The notes under the pieces: model-generated
The model's database searches: none
What the model was told of the DNA's origin: nothing
What the model saw: only the letters and a program-made list of their open reading frames with translations
In this document: positions 42,492 to 52,392 of the stretch, one piece after another
Position numbering within the stretch: position 1 is the first letter of the stretch
How the letters are laid out: every line of letters starts with the position of its first letter
From: Effrenium voratum
Taxonomy: Eukaryota; Sar; Dinophyceae; Suessiales; Symbiodiniaceae
Assembly: GCA_963377175.1 (NCBI GenBank)
Contig: CAUJNA010000846.1
Coordinates: forward strand, 935,104 to 999,103
DNA: 64,000 nucleotides
Direction of reading: 5' to 3'
Position numbers and translations under genes: made by a program

Positions 42492-43961
42492 TTATTTAGA
42501 CTTTTCTTTTTTCAATTCCTTAATTTCTTTTTCAAGTTTATCTATCTTATCGCTCAACTCTAATACTGCCTTATGAACTAGCACTGGTAAAACTAAATAA
42601 TTCAATCCTAAATACTCTTTATCTTTGCATACAACATTTTCAAATTCTTTAGGAATTGCTTTTAATACTTCATCTGCTATATATCCTATATGAGTTTTAC
42701 CGTTATCATTTCTATCGTGTCTCTTAAACTTCTTCGGTTTAAATTTCTTAATAATATTCATACAATTAGATTTGACATTGTCTATATCATATTTCAATCT
42801 TGAATCAGATGAATCCACAAACGTTCCGTTGATGGTTACTGTTGTTGCTGTTAAATCTATATTAGTTCCTGTTGATGGTTCAATTAAATTACATAACATT
42901 TTTTTCGTTCCCGCAACTGTTACATTTTCATTAAAAGTCGATGGAGCATTATTTGTAAAACTTTCAGTATTTACTGTTGTTCCAAATGTCTTATCAATAG
43001 ATAATAAAACAGAAGGGGTAGTAGAACTATCAGCAACTCTAAACGCTGTATTTGATGTTCTAAATATTACATCAATTGTAGATAAACTAGTTCCATCGTA
43101 ATAAGTTGATATTTCACTTGTTCCCATCTTTAGATCTGTTCCAGTAGTCATTGAAATATTATTCAAAAATGAAACCGTTGTTAAATCGAATGATTGAATG
43201 GTATTAGTTGCTAAATATGCATTTTGTATTGCCATATTAGTATCAACAGTTACCAATGTACCACCATTAGGCGCTATATTATTGCTTCTTAATGCTCCCC
43301 CGCTTTTAACATAAATATCATCAGCAAATAAATTACCCATAAAATCAGCAGTAGCAGTATTAAAAGTCCATCCAGTAGAAATATTAACTGCTCCAACTAT
43401 ATTAGATTGAACAGCAGGGTCTCCACAAATAAATCTAATTGAAGAATTAGCATCACTATTCCTCATATCAAAAGATGAAAAAGCACTAACATATCTATAT
43501 AATTCACAATTTGTATCAATTGTTAATTTACCATCAGTATCAATATTAACATTATCACAATTAACAGCGGCATTTGTATAAATATTACCTAACACATCTA
43601 TAGGTTTACTAAAAATAGTTTTATTTACCAATCCATCACACATCATATATTGATTACTGGCATTAGTAATATCACCAACGCTAACAGCAACAAAATTAGG
43701 ATGATGTATATAAAAACCTTCTGTTGCATCTGGTGTATATGTTTCTAAATATGGTTCTAGTCCATTTATTGAAGTATTGATATTATCAATTTTAGTTTTA
43801 ATATCTGTTGAAAAATCATTATTTGTAAATAAATTACCTTTCATATAAACAGCACCTTCAAAATATGAAGTTCCGTGTGCTTGAGCAAAATTGTATGAAG
43901 TATGAACATTACCATTAATTGTAATTCTTGAAGCATTATTGGGGTCTTCCAATAATAACAT
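42492..43961 (-). CDS. PLV fibre, C-terminal part with S74 chaperone domain
   Basis: 489 residues. Long beta-rich, Asn/Thr-rich shaft, then an intramolecular chaperone domain of the peptidase S74 family in the last ~110 residues: SDSRLKYDIDNVKSN, THIGYIADEV, YLGLNYLVLPVL and a final coiled coil LSDKIDKLEKEIKELKKE. S74 domains help trimeric fibres fold and cut themselves off. Overlaps the upstream ORF by 26 bp in a +1 frame; the two probably form one host-attachment fibre of about 930 residues. The ATG at 43961 could also restart translation. Confidence 0.8.
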   Translation of the reverse strand: MLLLEDPNNASRITINGNVHTSYNFAQAHGTSYFEGAVYMKGNLFTNNDFSTDIKTKIDNINTSINGLEPYLETYTPDATEGFYIHHPNFVAVSVGDITNASNQYMMCDGLVNKTIFSKPIDVLGNIYTNAAVNCDNVNIDTDGKLTIDTNCELYRYVSAFSSFDMRNSDANSSIRFICGDPAVQSNIVGAVNISTGWTFNTATADFMGNLFADDIYVKSGGALRSNNIAPNGGTLVTVDTNMAIQNAYLATNTIQSFDLTTVSFLNNISMTTGTDLKMGTSEISTYYDGTSLSTIDVIFRTSNTAFRVADSSTTPSVLLSIDKTFGTTVNTESFTNNAPSTFNENVTVAGTKKMLCNLIEPSTGTNIDLTATTVTINGTFVDSSDSRLKYDIDNVKSNCMNIIKKFKPKKFKRHDRNDNGKTHIGYIADEVLKAIPKEFENVVCKDKEYLGLNYLVLPVLVHKAVLELSDKIDKLEKEIKELKKEKSK

Positions 43962-45267
43962 CTCCTGTATTCCATCCTAACCATAATCTATAAGGAGTAG
44001 CACCTGTTAGTCCTTGGTAAGAGTCTAACTGACATCCTCGTTTAAACTCGAGTCTTTGGTTACTAACTGCGTCCTGGATTCTAAATATTGGATTAGTATT
44101 ATCTGTTAAACTAAGTATTAATGGAGAGTTTACTGTTTGTGCAGTTGTATTAACTTTGTCTAATTTTTGACTTATTACTGTATCTTGTGCGCTATCATTT
44201 GTAATTATTGAATTAATTGTATTTGTATTTCCCGTTATTAATCCACTTAATCCATCTGATTGTAAAACATAACGAGCATCTGAACCTGCTATATCTAAAA
44301 TAGATGAACACGAAAATACACCCGATACTTGTAAATTACTTAATATTGTAGTATTATGATTTAATATTATTTTATCATTTTGAAAAGTTGAAGAATTATT
44401 AATTTCTACATCTCCAAAACCTCGCTGGTTTAAAAACATAGTTGAACCAGTCAAACTTCCATAAACATAACTGTCAAAATAATTATTATACATTTCAAAG
44501 AAATTGTTATAATTTCCAAATTCTGCTATTTTGAAAGTTGCAGTAGTTGTTATATTATGTATTAATGTATTATTTAATACTGATGTGTTTAACTTTTCTG
44601 ATAATAAATTATTAGTTGTTATTTTATTATAGTAATCTGATTCATTAAATGAACCTGTTTGTAATTGAGATATTAAATGAGAATTTGATGAAATATTATT
44701 AAAATTAGTTGTTACAGTAGAATTCAAATTATGTATTAAATGTGTATTTGATGAAGTATTATTAATATTTGTATTTATTAAAGTAGTGTTTGAAGAAATA
44801 TTATTAATATTTGTATTAATTAAATTAGTATTAGAACTAATATTATTAAAATTAGTCGTTATAGTAGAATTCAAATTATTTATTAAATGTGTATTTGATG
44901 AAATATTATTAAAATTTGTATTTGAAGTTATTGTCAGATTACCTATTAAAAATGTATTTGATGAACCATTAACTAAATTACTTGCTATTGTTGCTGTATT
45001 ATTCATAATAAAATAAGCATTTGAACTAATATTATTTGATAATACATTAACTTCTGTTTTGTTGTATGATTCTATTTTTGTGTAAAAATTACTATCAATT
45101 TGAGCTTTTGTGTAAGTGTCTGCTTGGTCTGCTTTGTTGTTGAGTAAATCAATTATATCTGTTTGACTGGCGTATATGGTCTTTATATCTTGTATTCCCG
45201 TATCATTTATTTCACTAATTGTGTGCGCTACAACATTTTCAAAGTTTGTTAGGTTGATTGAAGGCAT
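43936..45267 (-). CDS. PLV fibre, N-terminal part
   Basis: 443 residues from an ATG in an AT-rich context. After a ~90-residue N-terminus come repeated NNISSNTHLI / NTNINNISSNT units (about residues 95-215), typical of trimeric beta-helical or coiled-coil shafts. The end (LWLGWNTGDV) leads, after a one-base shift near 43950, into the 489-residue ORF ending in an S74 domain. The N-terminus probably attaches to the capsid vertex. Repeat translation alone would be weak evidence, but the gene position and S74 neighbour support it. Confidence 0.7.
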   Translation of the reverse strand: MPSINLTNFENVVAHTISEINDTGIQDIKTIYASQTDIIDLLNNKADQADTYTKAQIDSNFYTKIESYNKTEVNVLSNNISSNAYFIMNNTATIASNLVNGSSNTFLIGNLTITSNTNFNNISSNTHLINNLNSTITTNFNNISSNTNLINTNINNISSNTTLINTNINNTSSNTHLIHNLNSTVTTNFNNISSNSHLISQLQTGSFNESDYYNKITTNNLLSEKLNTSVLNNTLIHNITTTATFKIAEFGNYNNFFEMYNNYFDSYVYGSLTGSTMFLNQRGFGDVEINNSSTFQNDKIILNHNTTILSNLQVSGVFSCSSILDIAGSDARYVLQSDGLSGLITGNTNTINSIITNDSAQDTVISQKLDKVNTTAQTVNSPLILSLTDNTNPIFRIQDAVSNQRLEFKRGCQLDSYQGLTGATPYRLWLGWNTGDVIIGRPQ

Positions 45268-45300
45268 AATTAATATAATTAATTGTAGAAATTAATTATA

Positions 45301-46074
45301 TTAATTATTATTGTTAATGTAGTCTTGATGTTTTTTAGTCTTTTCGTGTTGTGCTTTATGGTCTTGTCTATAAACAGACCCGCATTGACATTCAATTTTA
45401 GTCTCTTTCCATTCTTTTATTTTGTCTTTGTTCTTTTCTCTATATTGTTTGAAATATTCTTGTTGTTCTGGTTTATGCTCGTCTCTCCATTTCTTATTTC
45501 GTTTATTGACTACATCTTTTTGTTCTTGGTATTTCTCCCGTTGCTTTTCTAATAGTTCAGGTTTGTTGTCTTCATAGTATTGTTTTTTCTTTGCTTTCAG
45601 TTCTTCCTTATGTTTTTCTCTATATTGTTTAGAGTTTTCAGCGTATCTTTCTTTGTTGTTTTCATAATATTGATGGTCTCTTTGTTTAACATATCCTTTA
45701 TTGTTTTCCTTCCATTGTTTTTTTCTCTCTTGATCCTCTTGCTGTGATACTATGGGTCTTTGCACTTTATTTAATGTAGCATTTAGTTCTACAATGTATT
45801 CTCTTTCTTTTGCTCTTGCCTCCATTCCATTTTCACATTTCACTGTTTGTATCAAAACCATATCAAAATTATCAAGTCCTCCATTTTCACGAATAAACTG
45901 GTATAAGTAAATATTGTAGTGTCTATCATTTTCATTTGTATATGCTCGTTTGTGGTTTGACTTTCTTTTGGTAAAATCGGTTGTATGTCCTACATAACAA
46001 TCTTTGATATTCAAATCTTTACAAACAATCTTATAAAAATGAGTTTTTGAGTAATCTATGGGTTTAACTGGCAT
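45301..46074 (-). CDS. GIY-YIG endonuclease with charged repeats and zinc-finger tail
   Basis: 257 residues. The N-terminal ~95 residues form a GIY-YIG-like nuclease: FYKIVCKDLNIKDCYVGHTT (KIV...YVG in place of GIY...YIG), FTKRKSNHKR, and a Glu in AREREYIVEL-type context (EYIVELNATLN). The middle consists of repeated KQYREKHKEELKAKKKQYYE-like units. The end has CQCGSVYRQDHKAQHEKTKK then H, a zinc-finger-like motif shared with the 37.2-kb protein. Such nucleases are common in PLVs and giant viruses; role in replication or in genome competition is inference. Confidence 0.8.
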   Translation of the reverse strand: MPVKPIDYSKTHFYKIVCKDLNIKDCYVGHTTDFTKRKSNHKRAYTNENDRHYNIYLYQFIRENGGLDNFDMVLIQTVKCENGMEARAKEREYIVELNATLNKVQRPIVSQQEDQERKKQWKENNKGYVKQRDHQYYENNKERYAENSKQYREKHKEELKAKKKQYYEDNKPELLEKQREKYQEQKDVVNKRNKKWRDEHKPEQQEYFKQYREKNKDKIKEWKETKIECQCGSVYRQDHKAQHEKTKKHQDYINNNN

Positions 46075-46139
46075 ATTATCTTATAATATATTATAAGATG
46101 ATATTTGTTTATATATGTGTTCAAGTAAAAATGAATGAG

Positions 46140-47523
46140 TTAATCAAGTATCTGGCAACCTGCATCGCGAATGCTTAATATTTGTTCACTCACTAATGTT
46201 ATATATATTGTATCTGGCATATTTGCTGTTACCATATTTCCAATAGGTTTCACACGAATTAGAAGCTGTTGCCCAGCTTTAGTGTTAATTCCAGTATATG
46301 AACTATCGGGAACCTTTTCAAAATTCATAGCAAAGATAAACTTATCAACACGGTAAGCAGAATATTCAATCGATAAATGGTGTTGATGGAACAATAGTAA
46401 ATTTAATGCTTTTCGTAAATAATAGAATGCTTGTGTTAATGAACGGCAAGGATACTCAGGATATAGTTTTGAACCTAATTGAAGTTGAAATTCTAAATCA
46501 AGGTCAGGATTGTAGTATCCACTGTCTTGATAATTCAAGTTATACATAGGGTGATAGAAGTTGTTGTATTCTTTCATAACGTGAGTATCGCCTACTCCAC
46601 TTTTGTTGAAACTGATGAACGCGGCAACTAGTCTAGATACTGAACGAACAACAGTAGTGTTAATTGACGACGAACCATCAGGAACTTGATTAGATTGACA
46701 AATATAAGTATTATACGTAATAGGTAATTCTTTTGAATCGAGGAGGTGAGCAACATATTTATTGTGGAGGTCGTTGTCCAAGCTAACCAAATCAGTTTGA
46801 AGGAATGCGTTACTAATTGAGAACTGCGCATTTGTATGAAGGCTTGAGTCTGCGTTGCCACTTTCTGGAAACCTCGTACCACCAACTGTAACAACGCAAT
46901 CGGTAAAATTTGAAACTAGTTCAAGTTCTAAAACAAGAGGACACGCTTTTAACGGGATATACTTAAATTGATTGAATAAACCAAGCATCGGTTTAAATCC
47001 TACAACCATTTTTCTTCTAAAACCGGGAATTGTGTAAGCGTCATACGCAGGACCAATATGACCCGATGCAGGAACTGCACGACGTGTGTTTAAATCATCA
47101 TCATATCTATAACCAAAACTCTGGGCGTCTTCATTGTCTCTTGCTCCTTTTGACATCAGGCAACTCATCATATGATGATTTCGGTTGTAGTAATCAATGT
47201 CTTCAACTAGTTGATTACCAGCAATTAGTCTTACTCTTCTAAAAAAGGAATAAGCAGGAGATAAAGGTCTTAATCGTTTATTGTCTGACGTGTCAGTGTT
47301 TTCAACAGTGAAATAAACCATTACACTCTGTGGGTCTAACCAACTATTATCTTCAGCATTTAACGCTATTTTCAACACACGCTGACCAGATGAAGGGGTG
47401 TAGATATTACTCCCAGAAGGAAAAAAACGAGACAGAACGCCTCTCATTTATATAACTTGCACCTTTATTTAATTTGAATGAGAGGTTGTCAATTAGAATA
47501 TCTTCAGCACTAAAAGTTTCCAT
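46140..47523 (-). CDS. Major capsid protein (double jelly roll), with a frame break near its start
   Basis: The long ORF (46140-47447, 435 residues) carries FFPSGSNIYTPSSGQRVLKI near its start and IPGFRRKMVVGFKPMLGLFN in the middle, as in PLV capsid proteins. The conserved N-terminus lies in another frame: an ATG at 47521-47523 opens METFSAEDILIDN...INERRSVSFF, and the two frames meet at a T7 run (47421-47427), needing a +1 step. The internal ATG at 47447 would drop the first ~25 residues. The protein should form the pseudo-hexameric capsomers. A single-base insertion in the homopolymer is the simplest cause. Confidence 0.88.
47421..47427 (-). other. Frame-change site in the capsid gene
   Basis: Seven T residues (minus strand) at which the RRSVSFF frame must pass into the FPSGSN frame. 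One base too many by the conserved motif. Confidence 0.6.
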
Positions 47524-47670
47524 TACTATATATGTATAATCTAATTTAGAAATAATTTAAACTAAATTGATAAATTTATACATTTATTAATTTCTAAAAC
47601 ATAATTATGTTTTACAAATTGATGAAATTGTAATTTCATTAATTTCTAAAAAACAAAATATTATTATTTT
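47524..47670. other. AT-rich intergenic segment
   Basis: Nearly pure A/T with imperfect inverted repeats around TTTCTAAAACATAATTATG and ATTTCATTAATTTC. Probable promoter for the capsid gene and terminator region for the genes upstream. Confidence 0.4.
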
Positions 47671-47928
47671 TTACAAATTGAATAATTTAGTGTAATCCTT
47701 TTGATTAGAATTATTATTATTTTTAAATATTTTCATTTTCTTTTTCTTAATCTTATCTTCAACTGGAGTATTGCCTTTGTCGCGAATGCTCGCGAGGCTT
47801 CTTGCCGAAGCGTCTTTCTCCAATACTAATTCTCTAATTTCTTCATATGAACTGTTCTTATACTTGTTATTTTCATTCTTAATCATATCATCCGTTGTTT
47901 CATTGTCATATTTCTTATGTTGTATCAT
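47671..47928 (-). CDS. Small Lys-rich PLV protein carrying a palindromic insert
   Basis: 85 residues. The charged protein is interrupted by DASARSLASIRDKG, encoded by the GC-rich palindromic unit at 47779-47814. The unit is 36 nt long and keeps the frame. No function recognised. Confidence 0.45.
   Translation of the reverse strand: MIQHKKYDNETTDDMIKNENNKYKNSSYEEIRELVLEKDASARSLASIRDKGNTPVEDKIKKKKMKIFKNNNNSNQKDYTKLFNL
47779..47814. repeat. GC-rich palindromic unit, copy 2 (in frame inside a gene)
   Basis: GTCGCGAATGCTCGCGAGGC followed by TTCTTGCCGAAGCGTC; 36 nt, two hairpin-forming halves. Confidence 0.75.
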
Positions 47929-47946
47929 TAATATAATTTAGATTAT

Positions 47947-48565
47947 TTATAATATCTCCTTTACTGGCTCAATGCTTCTTGAAACATCACGCCCCATATC
48001 TCCATATCCAGTTATGTAATCGTGGTTAGTAAATGGATTTAATGAACCAGTATAAACAGTTACAGCAGACCTATCTAAAATACTGACAGGGTCTAAGATA
48101 CTTCTAAAATTAATGTAATCATCGGTAATGTTAGACCTTCGTGATATAAACGGCGCTCCATAAGTGGTTAAAGTTAATTCTCTTTCAGGATAATCTTTTG
48201 TTATCTGTGCCCCTACACTTGAACCGAGACTATGTGTTATAAGATGTTTAACTTCATTGTTTTCATCCAATGCTGTTGATGTGTCTTTATATCGTTGTGA
48301 ATATTTAGTCATTTTAAAGGGAAGTCCTACATCTGCCAGAATGTCATTAACACATTTTATCACCATCAATATAAAAACCTTTACCATTGCCATATGCTCT
48401 ACTCAACCCTTGTGCATCAGTTAAATTAGAATTAGGATAAAAATCGTTTAATATTTTGTCAGTTTGTTTCATAACATCAGTTATTTTAGTTGTTTTTTTA
48501 TAAGGTTGATAATGTTTAATTTTCCCATGCTTCATTTCATATACTAACTTTTTATTATTAATCAT
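47947..48565 (-). pseudogene. Class-3-like lipase, split by a frame change
   Basis: Two overlapping ORFs (48347-48565, 72 residues; 47947-48393, 148 residues) form one ~205-residue protein with a +1 step near 48350, at an AAAA run. The second part has the nucleophile elbow ITHSLGSSVGA, then TTYGAPFISR, the Asp in LDPVSIL and the His in NHDYITGYG, the order of a class 3 lipase triad. It might help membrane penetration or act on host lipids (inference). No signal peptide seen. Confidence 0.65.
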
Positions 48566-48604
48566 ATAAATAAAGATATAAATTAATTTCTCAATTAATT
48601 AATA

Positions 48605-48650
48605 ATGCTGACATACGACGAAGTCCTAAGCAACAGAATAATTTTTAACT
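48605..48650 (+). repeat. Vestigial copy of the penton gene start
   Basis: ATGCTGACATACGACGAAGTCC resembles ATGTTGACATACAAGAAGGTC 77 bp downstream, then runs into a stop after 15 codons. Confidence 0.45.
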
Positions 48651-48681
48651 AGAAAATTTATTTTCTAATTAAAAATATATT

Positions 48682-49536
48682 ATGTTGACATACAAGAAGG
48701 TCTATATTGACAGTGCTCATAGGATTAGTGGTACATCATCAAATTTCAAAGTTGAATTACCAGAAACATTACAAACGGACAACGGAGTTCATTGCTACAT
48801 TCACGAAGTAACATTGCCTAACTCTTGGTATTCAATACAGTCAGGATTAAATAATATACTATACTTTTATTCTTCTCCGTTAGTTCCAGATGAAGATAAT
48901 ACAAATGTTCATTATTTAGCGTTACAATTGGACGAAGGAGTATATACTGGCACAGAACTAGCGACCGAATTAAAGGCAAAAATAAATGGTGTTGTAGATA
49001 ATACTAATTTCTCAAATACTTATGAAATTTCTTACAGTGTAAAAACTAATAAAATAACAATTTATTCAAACTATGCCGATAGAAAGTTCGCTGTATTAAC
49101 TGATGAACAAATGAAACTAACATATGCAGATTATATATGGAATGGAAGTTTTAATGCTAATAACTTACAATCTGTTAATGAAGTTTTGGGAAATTATCAA
49201 ATAGCAGTTTATCAATATAATAATCCTTATGTTTCTGGTTTCGTTAATCTTCAACCCATTAGAAATATTTATATTCATTCTTCTCAATTGTCTAATTATA
49301 ATCAAGTAAATTTAAGAACCGGCGATAGCACAGTTGTTAAGAAAGTGCCAGTCACAGCACCACACGCGGGAATTGTCTTTGATTCAGAATTAAACCCTCT
49401 GGATTACTTGGATGTATCAAATAGAAGCTTTAAACAATTAGATTTTTGGATTAGTAATTCGTTAGGAAATGAAATTAATTTGAATGGGGTAAATGTATCC
49501 CTGTCATTATTGTTTGTGAAAAGCGATATTATTTAA
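48682..49536 (+). CDS. Minor capsid (penton-like) protein
   Basis: 284 residues from an ATG preceded by AAAATATATT. The start VYIDSAHRISGTSSNFKVEL is the hallmark of PLV/virophage minor capsid proteins. Further typical pieces are HEVTLPNSWYSI, ALQLDEGVYTGTELATELKA and a C-terminal beta-rich domain. Single jelly-roll pentons close the vertices of the capsid and probably anchor the fibre. Length is normal and the frame is intact. It starts the plus-strand block, divergent from the lipase gene. Confidence 0.88.
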   Translation: MLTYKKVYIDSAHRISGTSSNFKVELPETLQTDNGVHCYIHEVTLPNSWYSIQSGLNNILYFYSSPLVPDEDNTNVHYLALQLDEGVYTGTELATELKAKINGVVDNTNFSNTYEISYSVKTNKITIYSNYADRKFAVLTDEQMKLTYADYIWNGSFNANNLQSVNEVLGNYQIAVYQYNNPYVSGFVNLQPIRNIYIHSSQLSNYNQVNLRTGDSTVVKKVPVTAPHAGIVFDSELNPLDYLDVSNRSFKQLDFWISNSLGNEINLNGVNVSLSLLFVKSDII

Positions 49537-49583
49537 ATATATTCTTTAATTTTTCCATATAGAAAATATATAGAATATATTAT

Positions 49584-50051
49584 ATGTCAAGTATTGAGGT
49601 AGTAGATGTTAATAATGAAACTAAAACAGAAGAAGCACCTATTAATAATGAATTTGTTGAACAAAATGAAACAGTTAATGAAGAACCAACGCCAGCAGAA
49701 GTTAAACCTGAAGAAGTCACTCCTGAACCAAAAGCGAAAGCAAAACAATTACCAAGAACTAAAAAAGAAGTTGAATTAGTAGAATGTGAACAATGCTCTA
49801 AAAAGATGACATTGAAAAGTTTGAGACACTCGCATCCTAAAAATTGTAAAGGGGCAAAAACCGAGATGCTACCAGTTAATCCACAAAAGAATATTAGAAA
49901 GATACAACCAGAAGTGAAAGAAGAAATTAAGAATGAGATTAAACAAGAAGTGATTAAAGAAACTATTAAGAAACCCACGGCAACAGAACTATTAAGCCAA
50001 CATTATGAAGAACTTAAACAAAAGAAAAAACAAGATAACAAGAAAAAATAA
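49584..50051 (+). CDS. PLV protein with single zinc finger and charged flanks
   Basis: 155 residues. Acidic Pro/Glu-rich N-terminal half, then CEQCSKKMTLKSLRHSHPKN plus C (C-x-x-C...H...C) and a Lys/Glu coiled coil. Start preceded by GAATATATTAT. Lies between structural genes, so possibly a virion or assembly factor (context only). Confidence 0.55.
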   Translation: MSSIEVVDVNNETKTEEAPINNEFVEQNETVNEEPTPAEVKPEEVTPEPKAKAKQLPRTKKEVELVECEQCSKKMTLKSLRHSHPKNCKGAKTEMLPVNPQKNIRKIQPEVKEEIKNEIKQEVIKETIKKPTATELLSQHYEELKQKKKQDNKKK

Positions 50052-50107
50052 ACAAATTATCTTCATCAATGTTTTAAATAATAATCTAATTATATTATAT
50101 ATTAATC

Positions 50108-50440
50108 ATGCTTATGAGAAGTCATAGAAATGTAGAATTTAAAAGGGCACCACAAGTTGAAAGAGTATATGATACTAATGACTTATGGGGCGTTGCTTCA
50201 AGAATGAATTATTTTAAACAAATGAAAGATAATATAGAAGCAAGACAAACACAAGGAGCATTGATAAAATACAGAAACGATTTAGCAGAAAGCAACAGAA
50301 CGGAAAGTTATAGAAAGGAATTAGACAGAATAAGAAAAATATTGGAAAACTCACGCTCACCCGATGGAATACAAACAACAGAACAACTAAAAGCAAGAAA
50401 GAAACATTTAGAAGAAATGATTAAGAATATTTCAGATTAA
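50108..50440 (+). CDS. Hypothetical PLV protein, helical
   Basis: 110 residues, strongly charged and probably all helical. Starts MLMRSHRNVEFKRAPQVERV. Closely spaced with the genes on both sides. No recognised family. Confidence 0.5.
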   Translation: MLMRSHRNVEFKRAPQVERVYDTNDLWGVASRMNYFKQMKDNIEARQTQGALIKYRNDLAESNRTESYRKELDRIRKILENSRSPDGIQTTEQLKARKKHLEEMIKNISD

Positions 50441-50487
50441 CTTATTTATTATTTAGATAAATAAATTATCTAAATAATACATATAAT

Positions 50488-51345
50488 ATGATTAAATCAA
50501 TAAATAGATTGAATACAGTAGGACCAGTAAAAGTAGGTTCGTTAAAATCACAATTACATTTGAGACCTTCTTATGACGAGTTGTTAAAAGAAACATTAGT
50601 AGAAGATGAGAATAGACCATCAATTGAAAATGTGATAGACAGAAGGGCAACAAGATACAGATTAAATCAATATGGTAGTCAGTTTGATAATAAAGATGCT
50701 TTGGATATTCAAAAGAAAGAAGAATTGGGCAGAAGAGAAGAAGTTAAGAAGGAAGCATCGGTAGGTAGAGGAATAATTGGCGAAATTGGCGATACATTCA
50801 AACAACAAATGGCATTTGTAGACGAAAGGTTAATGGAAGTGAACAGACAGAAAGAAGAACTTGAAGAAAGAATGAGACTTATGTTTGGACAACACGATGA
50901 AATGGCAAGTGCTGTATCAAGACAATCAATACCAGAAGGTGTGAAAGTCCATTCAATGGCGTCAAATCAAGAAGAAGGAGAAGAAGAAGAACAAGAAGAC
51001 GACCCTATTGTTGATGAAGAAGAGAAGAAAGAGGGTAAAGACGTCGATGATGACCTATTTAGAGTTGAAGATTTCATAGATGAAATCAGAGGAAATACAC
51101 CCTCGTATTTAGCAAATGTTCCGATGGCAATGAAAAACATCATTGATAAACTATATAATGTCGGATTAATGAAAGATGCCGAATACATAGAATTCAACAA
51201 CTTAAATAGTGAATTGATTGAAAGTGAAACCAACGCCGAAAAACAAAAAAACAAAGCCAAAATGATAGAGTTTTATAAAAAGCATGTATATAATAAGTAT
51301 ATGAAAGAAGAAAAGGCATCTTCATCGGGTCAAACACGTGATTAA
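50488..51345 (+). CDS. Large charged PLV protein, likely virion-associated
   Basis: 285 residues. N-terminal LHLRPSYDELLKETL, a long coiled coil (about residues 80-130), an acidic low-complexity stretch EEEEQEDDPIVDEEEKKEG, and a conserved-looking helical C-terminus FIDEIRGNTPSYLANVPMAM. The RPSYDELL pattern parallels KTFDEMLKEA in the next gene, suggesting the two are distant paralogs. No function assigned; position downstream of the penton suggests structural role. Confidence 0.55.
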   Translation: MIKSINRLNTVGPVKVGSLKSQLHLRPSYDELLKETLVEDENRPSIENVIDRRATRYRLNQYGSQFDNKDALDIQKKEELGRREEVKKEASVGRGIIGEIGDTFKQQMAFVDERLMEVNRQKEELEERMRLMFGQHDEMASAVSRQSIPEGVKVHSMASNQEEGEEEEQEDDPIVDEEEKKEGKDVDDDLFRVEDFIDEIRGNTPSYLANVPMAMKNIIDKLYNVGLMKDAEYIEFNNLNSELIESETNAEKQKNKAKMIEFYKKHVYNKYMKEEKASSSGQTRD

Positions 51346-51371
51346 CAATAATTAATCTATAATATTTAATA

Positions 51372-52319
51372 ATGAGTAATACTAAATATTATGGATTGAG
51401 AAGAAGGAAAACCTTTGATGAAATGCTTAAAGAAGCGATGACACACAGACTGATAATAACAACCATCCCAGAAAAACGGAGAGTAGATTTATTAATGAAT
51501 GAAGTTGATTTTGACGAATTTGATTTAACGAATTATGGCATTAACAAGAAATATATGAGTTTAAACAATAATAAATATGATACTGATATGTTCCCGGTAA
51601 TGACACTTGACAAAGCAACACAGTTTCCTATCAGAGAAGTCAAAGAAACACAAACAGACCTACCAAATGATAAAGAAACACAAACTGATGACATTGATTA
51701 TACAGGTTTGGTTTCAGCCGGATTTTCAAATAGTTTTAAAAGTAATCTTAAGAATAGGGCAGAGGCAGAAGTACAAGCATCCTTATTCAAACCTATTCAA
51801 GATGATGATGATGCTGATGAACCAGATGATGACGACGATGATGATAATGGAAACAAAAAGAAAAGTTTAAACCTGATTAGGATTATAGAATTTATGTTAA
51901 GGTCAGGTTTTAGTGTAGCAGACATAATAATACATATAACTTATCAAACTACATTAACTACTCTACAAATTACTGAATTGACAGCATACATTATAGGAAA
52001 TTCACTAATTACAACTTTTGATATTACTAATGGTATTATGAATTGGTTAAGTAATAATACTGATGAAGAAGTTGAGTTAAACACTTCTCCCCCTGTTAGC
52101 GTTAATAGTTCTCCACCTATCACTGTTAATAGTTCTTCAACACATACTGTTAATTCAACGTCGTCGCGAAGCTCGCGAGCCTCTGGCGAGGCGTCATCAG
52201 AAGAAAATGTTAATTATGAAATAGCACCGCCGACCGACATTCCTATTCCTACTGATGCTGAAACCGATGAAGAAGATAAGGATAAAGATAAGAATAAAGA
52301 AAAACAAAATCTAAAATAA
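51372..52319 (+). CDS. PLV protein with acidic linker and hydrophobic segment
   Basis: 315 residues. N-terminus GLRRRKTFDEMLKEAMTHRL; paired KETQTD motifs near residues 92-105; Asp-rich run; then a hydrophobic region about residues 165-220 (IRIIEFMLRSGFSVADIIIH) that may be membrane-associated. The tail is Ser/Thr/Pro-rich with repeats VNSSPP and contains RSSRASGEASS, encoded by the palindromic unit at 52163-52195. No family recognised. Confidence 0.5.
   Translation: MSNTKYYGLRRRKTFDEMLKEAMTHRLIITTIPEKRRVDLLMNEVDFDEFDLTNYGINKKYMSLNNNKYDTDMFPVMTLDKATQFPIREVKETQTDLPNDKETQTDDIDYTGLVSAGFSNSFKSNLKNRAEAEVQASLFKPIQDDDDADEPDDDDDDDNGNKKKSLNLIRIIEFMLRSGFSVADIIIHITYQTTLTTLQITELTAYIIGNSLITTFDITNGIMNWLSNNTDEEVELNTSPPVSVNSSPPITVNSSSTHTVNSTSSRSSRASGEASSEENVNYEIAPPTDIPIPTDAETDEEDKDKDKNKEKQNLK
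52163..52195. repeat. GC-rich palindromic unit, copy 3 (in frame inside a gene)
   Basis: GTCGCGAAGCTCGCGAGCCT followed by CTGGCGAGGCGTC; 33 nt, frame-neutral, in the Ser-rich tail of the 315-residue protein. Confidence 0.75.
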
Positions 52320-52392
52320 ACAAATATGAAAGACATAGAGTTAAAACCATCATGAAAATAAAATCATATTTTAAAATACTTACTTTAAAATA

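Noticed and set aside
42772..45016. Plus-strand ORFs antisense to the fibre
   Set aside because: Hydrophobic shadow ORFs opposite an Asn/Thr-rich coding strand.
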